64,000 bases of DNA from JBJMQS01 sp045802605 (GTDB lineage Bacteria > Planctomycetota > Planctomycetia > Gemmatales > Gemmataceae), in contig JBJMQS010000056.1 in assembly GCA_045802605.1 (NCBI GenBank), forward strand, positions 1 to 64,000. Reading direction: 5' to 3'. A program made the position numbers and the translations under genes. The notes under the pieces were generated by a model. The model searched no databases. It saw nothing but the letters and a program-made list of their open reading frames with translations, and had not been told where the DNA came from. Below are positions 59,137 through 64,000 of this stretch, piece after piece; the first letter of the stretch is position 1; each line of letters begins with the position of its first letter.

Positions 59137-59512
59137 AAGCGCTCCCGCTCTTCCTATGTGATCCATCGCCGATTTATGGGGGTTGTTGGTTGGGCCACAA
59201 ATGCAAACAAACTCTATTGCAGATCGTGGATGGGACAAGGCTCGCAGCGGGAATCTATGGCTCGCTGGTTGCCGGGAGTGCTGAGGCCTATATCGCGAAA
59301 CGGTGGCTTCGCAACCAAGAGCGCTTGCCCAAACGGCGCTCTTTTCCATGCTCGGTCAACATGTCGAGCAGGACGTCGACGCCGCCGGAAAACTGACTGG
59401 AATCGTCGCGGCGAGTAAGTGCCGTAAGTCGGTCTGCGGCTACGGCGCGTGGGCGATCCGGGACATTGGAAGGCTTGTCGTCACTCCGCGATGGCAGCCG
59501 CCGCAAGGTGAA
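59137..59512. other. Intergenic stretch without supported features
   Basis: 376 bases between two minus-strand genes. Short open frames exist on both strands, but none has a ribosome site plus protein-like composition. I see no strong hairpin or promoter. Confidence 0.5.
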
Positions 59513-59818
59513 TCATTCTTGCTGGCCGTGATGGGCGGCTGCTTGCGCCGCTAGTAGCTGTTCGTTTGCTTTCTCAACGGCGGCCTCCGCCTGTCTCGCC
59601 TCGAACAGCGCGTTCTCGGCCTGCCGTTCAGCTTCGTACCAGTCGCCACAGAGCTTGTGCCGTGATTTCGCGTCCAAACCGGGAGTTTCTTCCAGCGCTT
59701 TCTCGTACGCTCGCCCCGATTTCTGCTCCTTGAGCCTAGCGTGAAAACATGCCTGTTGTTTCTCTAACAGGAACTCAAAGGCTTCGTCGTACTTAGCTTT
59801 CGCCTCGGCTATAGTCAT
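59513..59818 (-). CDS. Small coiled-coil protein
   Basis: 101 residues, almost wholly helical and rich in Ala, Glu, Lys and Gln: IAEAKAKYDEAFEFLLEKQQ, RLKEQKSGRAYEKALEETPG and AEAAVEKANEQLLAAQAAAH. ATG 59818 follows GGAGAGC. No family recognised. It is 55 bases downstream of the XRE regulator on the same strand, so they may share a transcript. Confidence 0.7.
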   Translation of the reverse strand: MTIAEAKAKYDEAFEFLLEKQQACFHARLKEQKSGRAYEKALEETPGLDAKSRHKLCGDWYEAERQAENALFEARQAEAAVEKANEQLLAAQAAAHHGQQE

Positions 59819-59873
59819 GGTGCTCTCCTCGCATCCGATCTTCTCAGCGTCCCGTGATCTTCTCACGCGACTG

Positions 59874-60170
59874 TTATTTGAGTCGCGCGTATTTGCCCTT
59901 CCGATAGAGACGCAGCGCCTGACCGTGACGGGCGGTCAGGTCTTTCTCCGTGCGGGCTACGACGTCATCTTTCGCGAGATCGAGTAGGGTCTTGGCATTG
60001 AGATGGAGCATATGAGCGAACGCGCAGATCATGGTCGGGCTGGGGATTTCGCCGCGCACCTCGATCCGCGAGATGTAACCCGCCGTAACGCCCAGCAACT
60101 CGGCGAAGTCCCGGACGCTTATGCGCTTTGCAATCCGTTTCGCCCTGATCGTGTCCGCGAACTTCCCCAT
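59874..60170 (-). CDS. XRE-family helix-turn-helix regulator
   Basis: 98 residues. The HTH covers about 8-62: IRAKRIAKRISVRDFAELLG, VTAGYISRIEVRGEIPSPTM, then ICAFAHMLHLNAKTLLDLAK. This is the Cro/C1-type fold. The C-terminal tail (RLYRKGKYARLK) is basic. As the only regulator visible in the island it may control island or neighbouring coiled-coil genes; that is an inference. Upstream (60171-60344) lies a T-rich stretch but no promoter I can fix. Confidence 0.85.
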   Translation of the reverse strand: MGKFADTIRAKRIAKRISVRDFAELLGVTAGYISRIEVRGEIPSPTMICAFAHMLHLNAKTLLDLAKDDVVARTEKDLTARHGQALRLYRKGKYARLK

Positions 60171-60344
60171 TCAATCTCCTTGTTTTACCTTTTTTAGTAA
60201 ATAAAGTAGGCGCAGCAAGATGATTTAGGGCTAATGGCATGCGAAAATCACGACACCTCCAATTGCCCACGTCCTTCCCTTACCAGATGAGGAGAACGAA
60301 CCTAAGCTGCCGGGTTCCGACCGACCCCTGCCAGCGTAACTCCG

Positions 60345-60520
60345 TTAATCAGCCAGTTGAAAGACTCTCTTCTGCGTCCCGACCTGTTCCGGCAAAAATC
60401 GCACGTCACCTTCAAGCTTGCGGAGATCATCCTTCGTGGGGCGGCGTCGCGGTCGTCAGTAGGCTTGGGACCTAAATGTAGCACTGCCGTGCTCGCGGGG
60501 CAAACCAGTGAGCGCCGCAA
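60345..60520 (-). pseudogene. Decayed copy of a DDRDAP-TKDDLR helical protein
   Basis: Reading through a one-base shift gives ...KPTDDRDA, then PTKDDLRKLEGDVRFLPEQV and GTQKRVFQLAD to a stop at 60345-60347. The DDRDA-P-TK(E/D)D-(I/L)-R head matches the fragment at 58365, and the DNA is alike over about 40 bases (GGCGTCGCGGTCGTC region). Such heads begin small coiled-coil proteins; both copies here are broken. Confidence 0.5.
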
Positions 60521-60708
60521 ATGTTGTCTTCAGATCCAGTTTCTTTGTTTCAAATTTGGTCCGATTTATGCACCAGAGTTAGTCGCCGGTCGCATGTCGC
60601 CGTTAGTCAGGTCTGGAATGTTCCGGTCGAATCAGTTTGAGTTGTGGAAGCCCGGGCGAGCCGCAATGGGTAGTCCGTCTACCCGTTGGCGATTCCGAAA
60701 CCGAGTGA

Positions 60709-61062
60709 TCAATCTGGAAATAGAAGGTCTTCGCGCCAGATTCGCCAATCACGCTCCCGCGCAGTGTGCCGAGACGACCGCACGCCGGGGCAGACTACCT
60801 TCCGCATCAGCCGGTCGAGCAATTGGCGGATGCGGCGTGTCAGATCAGCATTGGCCGCTCCGACCGATACGCCCTCCAATTCTGCAAGCGCCGTTTCGAA
60901 TTCAGCCGCGATCGGTGCGAGCGCATCATCGACCCGTTCCTCCAGGTCGCGGATGCGATCAAGTACGTCGGATGCGCGGCGGCGGACGAGCGTTTGGCCC
61001 CTCCCGATGGACTCATTTGCTCGTCTCACGCGTTTCTCGGACGAGTTAGTTGAGCGCTCCAT
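60709..61062 (-). CDS. Hypothetical coiled-coil protein
   Basis: 117 residues if started at ATG 61062 (an in-frame ATG at 61113 adds 17). Composition is helical and charged: VRRRASDVLDRIRDLEERVD, then DALAPIAAEFETALAELEGV and LTRRIRQLLDRLMRKVVCPG. No family recognised and weak ribosome site. It is divergent from the membrane gene at 61173, so the gene is plausible but not secure. Confidence 0.45.
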   Translation of the reverse strand: MERSTNSSEKRVRRANESIGRGQTLVRRRASDVLDRIRDLEERVDDALAPIAAEFETALAELEGVSVGAANADLTRRIRQLLDRLMRKVVCPGVRSSRHTARERDWRIWREDLLFPD

Positions 61063-61172
61063 CAGTGCGCCGCCGGCGGCGTCGGGCCTTTTGGGAATGG
61101 TCGGATTGTACACCGACCGCGCCTAGGCTGTTCGACCAAGACGACGTTGTCAACGGGATAAGGAGATTGGCC

Positions 61173-61904
61173 ATGGATACGATGCAGCTGACCTCAAAGC
61201 TCTCATTGCGCGATTACGTGGCCTACTTCATTCCCGGTCTTATCACGCTCGAGATCCTTGGAACGATTCATCCCTCCCTCGCCGATTGGGCTGAGAGACA
61301 CTGGCAATTGGCGGGACTCGTACTCATCGGCCTGCCGTTCGCAATTGGCGTTCATGAATCCGGTGTGTTCTGGGAATTCATGCGCCGGCTTCGTTCACCG
61401 TCAAAGCGAGCCTTAGACCCGGCGCTTGACGCGTTCGGGCCAAAGACCGCGGTGTTTGGAAGCTGCTCAATCTTCGCCAAGGCGCGAGAAATACTCGCGC
61501 GCAAATATGGCGATGCCGAGCTAACGAAACTAGGCGCCGAGGAAACGTTCTATGTCGCATGGAGACACGTCCAAACGTTCCATCATCCGGACGTCGAATT
61601 CGTTAAGGAACGCCTGGTCACGCTGTCAAATATCGTCGCGACGTTCGTTCCAGCTTTCTCCGCCATGGGCTTTTGGCAACTCGCCGTGACCACCATGCGG
61701 CGGCTGACTGGCCAACCATTGCCTATTGGAATGGAAACTTGGCAGGCCGTAGTGTACGGTCTCGCACTTATTGGCTGCGCATGGCTGTCGCTGCGCCGAT
61801 TCGGCGGCATCCGCCGCGGCATCGCAAAAGAAATCGCTCGCATCCTGGTCGTCACGGACGATGAACCTGAGCCCCGTCAGACAGGATCTCGGAACTGCGC
61901 ATGA
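61173..61904 (+). CDS. Hypothetical membrane protein of the island
   Basis: 243 residues. Two helices near the N-terminus (about 14-31, VAYFIPGLITLEILGT, and 43-62, WQLAGLVLIGLPFAIGV), a cytoplasmic stretch with KREILARKYGD-like helices, and two later helices (about 150-172 and 188-206, TWQAVVYGLALIGCAWLSLR). The LSLRDYVAYFIPGLITLEIL start, a membrane anchor directly after a short polar head, looks like that of membrane proteins encoded near defence or mobile loci, but I cannot name a family. ATG 61173 follows AGGAG. Confidence 0.75.
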   Translation: MDTMQLTSKLSLRDYVAYFIPGLITLEILGTIHPSLADWAERHWQLAGLVLIGLPFAIGVHESGVFWEFMRRLRSPSKRALDPALDAFGPKTAVFGSCSIFAKAREILARKYGDAELTKLGAEETFYVAWRHVQTFHHPDVEFVKERLVTLSNIVATFVPAFSAMGFWQLAVTTMRRLTGQPLPIGMETWQAVVYGLALIGCAWLSLRRFGGIRRGIAKEIARILVVTDDEPEPRQTGSRNCA

Positions 61905-62657
61905 TCGGGCAATTGCCGACAACTTTAATTCGCGAACCCAACGGGATTCGAACACCAGAATGCGCGAAAGTAAAGAGGATTTGGCCCGTGCGGAACCAAA
62001 TTGAAAGCAAAGCAAGCCCCGATCGGCCGTCCGACGGCGTTTTTGGGATACCGCTTCGACAAGTGGCATTTTTTTCCGATATGGCGGGCCCAAGGGGACG
62101 AGTTACGAACCAAGTCCTCGAAAACTTCGTCGAATGGCATGGTGCGCTTGCGGCCCCACGAATTGCCGACGTTTTTTCATTACAGGAAAAGAACAATGCT
62201 CAGCGGCCCGATGCGGCCTCCTCTCTAGCCGCGTGACCCGCGTCTCGTGGTCCTCCGGCCGGTCCTTCGTTACGCCGATCAGGTATCGTCTCGGTAGTTT
62301 TCCAATACAAGAAGAACCATCTGCCGCCGATCCGTGTGCTCGTCGACACGGGCGCGACGCCCGACGCGGGCAGGTTGCTAGCGGCGTGATGCGTATCTCA
62401 TGATCGACAAGGTGACTGTTCGTCGAATGGGGCGGGAACTGTTTCTGTTGTCTCTGGCCGAACATTGAGCTGGAGTCTAGTTTGATCAGACTTTTCGACA
62501 TCTGTTGGCGGCAGTGGCGCTAAAGGTTTATTAGTAAAACCACGCCATTCTCTGCCGTCCACGCCTTTGACTCGCGGAGGTTTGTACGTAGCAAAGCGCA
62601 CATGTCGGCCCGCGGCGCTTGCCTCTCCGAGGCACAAAATATTCACGGAGATTAACG
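61905..62657. other. Non-coding or decayed stretch with tRNA-like and gene remnants
   Basis: No supported gene. On the minus strand 61931-61966 reads GGTGTTCGAATCCCGTTGGG, which resembles a tRNA T-arm (GTTCGAATCC) without a complete tRNA. Further on, two minus-strand pieces read DRPEDHETRVTRLE (about 62225-62290) and DHEIRITPL (about 62370-62402), duplicated remnants of one helical protein. The last 60 bases lead to the secreted protein gene. Confidence 0.5.
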
Positions 62658-63512
62658 ATGCGATTGTCGACGCTTTTGGTTGTGGCCTTGGTGGCGTTCG
62701 CGCCCGCCCCGAAAATTGCAGCCCAGGACGACGAGTCCCCGCCGAGCAAGCAACAGCTTGCCGACAAATTTGTCGTAGACCTGCCTATACGCATCAAGAC
62801 CGATGCCCACTGGGTCGAAGGGACGATCAGGAATCAGCTGCTGACGGAATTTCTACGACCGCGATTCAAAGATTGGTTCGTGGGTGTCTCGTTAGACGGT
62901 CGCACGTTGACCATTTATGGCTACAAGCACCGAGGCGACAACGTGACCCTCGACGAGGCAAAGGCCGAACATAAAAAGCGACTTGAAAATGTGATGGTGT
63001 CGCTGGAAGGAGTGGTGGAAGGGCATTTCTCGTTTCATTACGCGGTCATCGAACAAATATGGCGGGGCAAACAGTATTTGACCACCGGAAACCTGAAGGC
63101 AGGATATGTGCGTGATGGCAAGCGAATCAAGTTCCGGCAACTGTGGATAGATACCGTAAATCGTTTGAACCATGTGCCGGGAGGGGAGTTCAATTCGACC
63201 TCCGAAAGCACTGAGAACGGGGCAACAACGTGGTCAGGTAAAACTATGCCGTCAAATGTCCGAGACGATAATGGCATTATCACGCGAACTATTTACGAGT
63301 TGAGCTTAAAGAGTATTCCGGGTCGTGACTCAAACACGGAAGATATGGCGGAGCTAAACTTCGTCACGAAGTTTCAGCGCCGCCGTGCTTCCGAAAACGT
63401 TTTCAAGGAAATGGAAATCACAACGAATAAGGTGATTTTTGCTCCAGGTCAACCGTCGACAGTCAATCTTGACCCGGTTTTGAAGGCGATACGCGAGGAA
63501 CTACTAAAGTGA
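62658..63512 (+). CDS. Secreted hypothetical protein
   Basis: 284 residues. Signal peptide LSTLLVVALVAFAPAPKIAA with cleavage near AAQ. The mature part mixes helices and strands (FVVDLPIRIKTDAHWVEGTI, LTIYGYKHRGDNVTLDEAKA, MVSLEGVVEGHFSFHYAVIE); no known domain. ATG 62658 follows GGAG. The stop overlaps the next start by four bases (GTGA), so it is co-translated with the membrane protein. Confidence 0.75.
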   Translation: MRLSTLLVVALVAFAPAPKIAAQDDESPPSKQQLADKFVVDLPIRIKTDAHWVEGTIRNQLLTEFLRPRFKDWFVGVSLDGRTLTIYGYKHRGDNVTLDEAKAEHKKRLENVMVSLEGVVEGHFSFHYAVIEQIWRGKQYLTTGNLKAGYVRDGKRIKFRQLWIDTVNRLNHVPGGEFNSTSESTENGATTWSGKTMPSNVRDDNGIITRTIYELSLKSIPGRDSNTEDMAELNFVTKFQRRRASENVFKEMEITTNKVIFAPGQPSTVNLDPVLKAIREELLK

Positions 63513-64000
63513 ATTGGATCCCTCTTCCAAGCACCATCGTCCAGCTTCGGCGCTGGATTGCTTTTTTGTGGCTGTACTTTTACGCCTTTGCGTTATTGCT
63601 GATCATCCTTCGCCCGACACTGTCCAACTACCAGGGCATTGAGCGCGACCAGATACCCAACGTACTTATTCAAGTGTCGGGAATTTGGATGCCACCACTT
63701 AGCTGTTTTTTTGGTTTTTGGTTTCCCATGACTGACTCCGAGGCTATTGCAACTGCGCAGTCGAGGAAGGATCGGGCAGCTTTTGCCATTTTGATCACGG
63801 TGCTGTTTAACGCAGTAATCACCTGGCTGTTGTTCGAGCTGTTGTACCTCGAACGGCGGGCAATGAATCTCGAAACGGGCTTACCATACGACAAGTTGGG
63901 GTTGGATGAACGGGTAAATCAGATCGTGAAGTACGCCCTCTTATCCAGCCCTTTGGCACTCGTGCCGGTGACTTACCTAACTTCCCGCGGCAAGGAATCT
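63509..64000 (+). CDS. Membrane protein, cut by the window end
   Basis: At least 164 residues without a stop to base 64000. GTG 63509 overlaps the secreted gene stop. Helices near 17-38 (WIAFLWLYFYAFALLLIILR), 55-75 (VSGIWMPPLSCFFGFWFPM), 90-112 (FAILITVLFNAVITWLLFEL) and 143-160 (KYALLSSPLALVPVTYLTS). Family unknown. It forms a secreted/membrane pair with the upstream gene. Confidence 0.65.
   Translation, partial: MNWIPLPSTIVQLRRWIAFLWLYFYAFALLLIILRPTLSNYQGIERDQIPNVLIQVSGIWMPPLSCFFGFWFPMTDSEAIATAQSRKDRAAFAILITVLFNAVITWLLFELLYLERRAMNLETGLPYDKLGLDERVNQIVKYALLSSPLALVPVTYLTSRGKES

Noticed and set aside
61931..61966. A complete tRNA gene on the minus strand
   Set aside because: Only a T-arm-like GTTCGAATCC is present; T-stem does not pair well and no acceptor or anticodon arm is found. 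Not the repeat of the tRNA-Leu end either.

Overview
The window looks like a chromosomal segment of a planctomycete, probably a Gemmataceae/Pirellulales-type bacterium. The evidence is its set of phylum-typical families: DUF1501, DUF1549/DUF1553 with cytochrome-like motifs, a cytochrome-like domain fused to WD40, two DUF1559 prepilin-like proteins, a PEP-CTERM protein, and two BBP7-type outer-membrane barrels that share a C-terminal VVRPGDQ-x-DRVINP motif. Base composition is moderately GC-rich, coding density is high up to about 53 kb, and many genes overlap by 1-11 bases.

Region by region. 0-9.3 kb: a HemP-like gene, a PEP-CTERM/DUF1559 pair, DUF2784, an OmpR-type two-component system, a small membrane peptide, ffh, a YbaK-like editing protein, deoC and hom. 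9.3-9.9 kb: no protein gene, but a sigma-54-like promoter, a series of hairpins that show C-rich loops, and an intrinsic terminator, which together predict a small RNA. 9.9-16.4 kb: thrS with an unusual insertion, an ECF sigma operon, a toxin-antitoxin pair broken by a palindromic element, scpB and a channel-like protein. 16.5-24.6 kb: a planctomycete secreted-protein operon (DUF1501, PPC protein, DUF1549/1553, cytochrome-WD40) with a toxin-antitoxin pair lodged in it. 25-38.6 kb: trmB, a FabZ-like enzyme, an inactive-looking HAD protein, a HEAT-repeat operon, tsaE, a BBP7 barrel with an orphan TssA, a gltX-PfkB-PfkB operon, a MaoC hydratase and a plant/chlamydia-type enoyl-ACP reductase. 38.6-52.9 kb: a VapBC-like pair, two amino-acid permeases with an enolase-superfamily protein, dtd, a cytochrome/DUF1559 pair, an RmlD-like reductase, the second BBP7 barrel, uvrB and a frameshifted ComEA-like gene.

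From 52.95 kb the character changes. A tRNA-Leu(CAG) is followed at once by a tyrosine recombinase, then by poorly conserved genes, decayed gene fragments and long non-coding stretches up to the window end. This looks like one end of an integrated genomic island. Its first cargo is two proteins that share a D-x12-E-A-T nuclease-like signature on either side of a protein with a HEPN-type R-x4-H motif, a plausible uncharacterised defence module.

Two families of palindromic repeats punctuate the conserved part. One family has six copies of 80-105 bases with nearly perfect arms, mostly placed exactly between neighbouring genes. In two places such a palindrome is read through and supplies the hydrophobic signal-peptide segment of a secreted protein.
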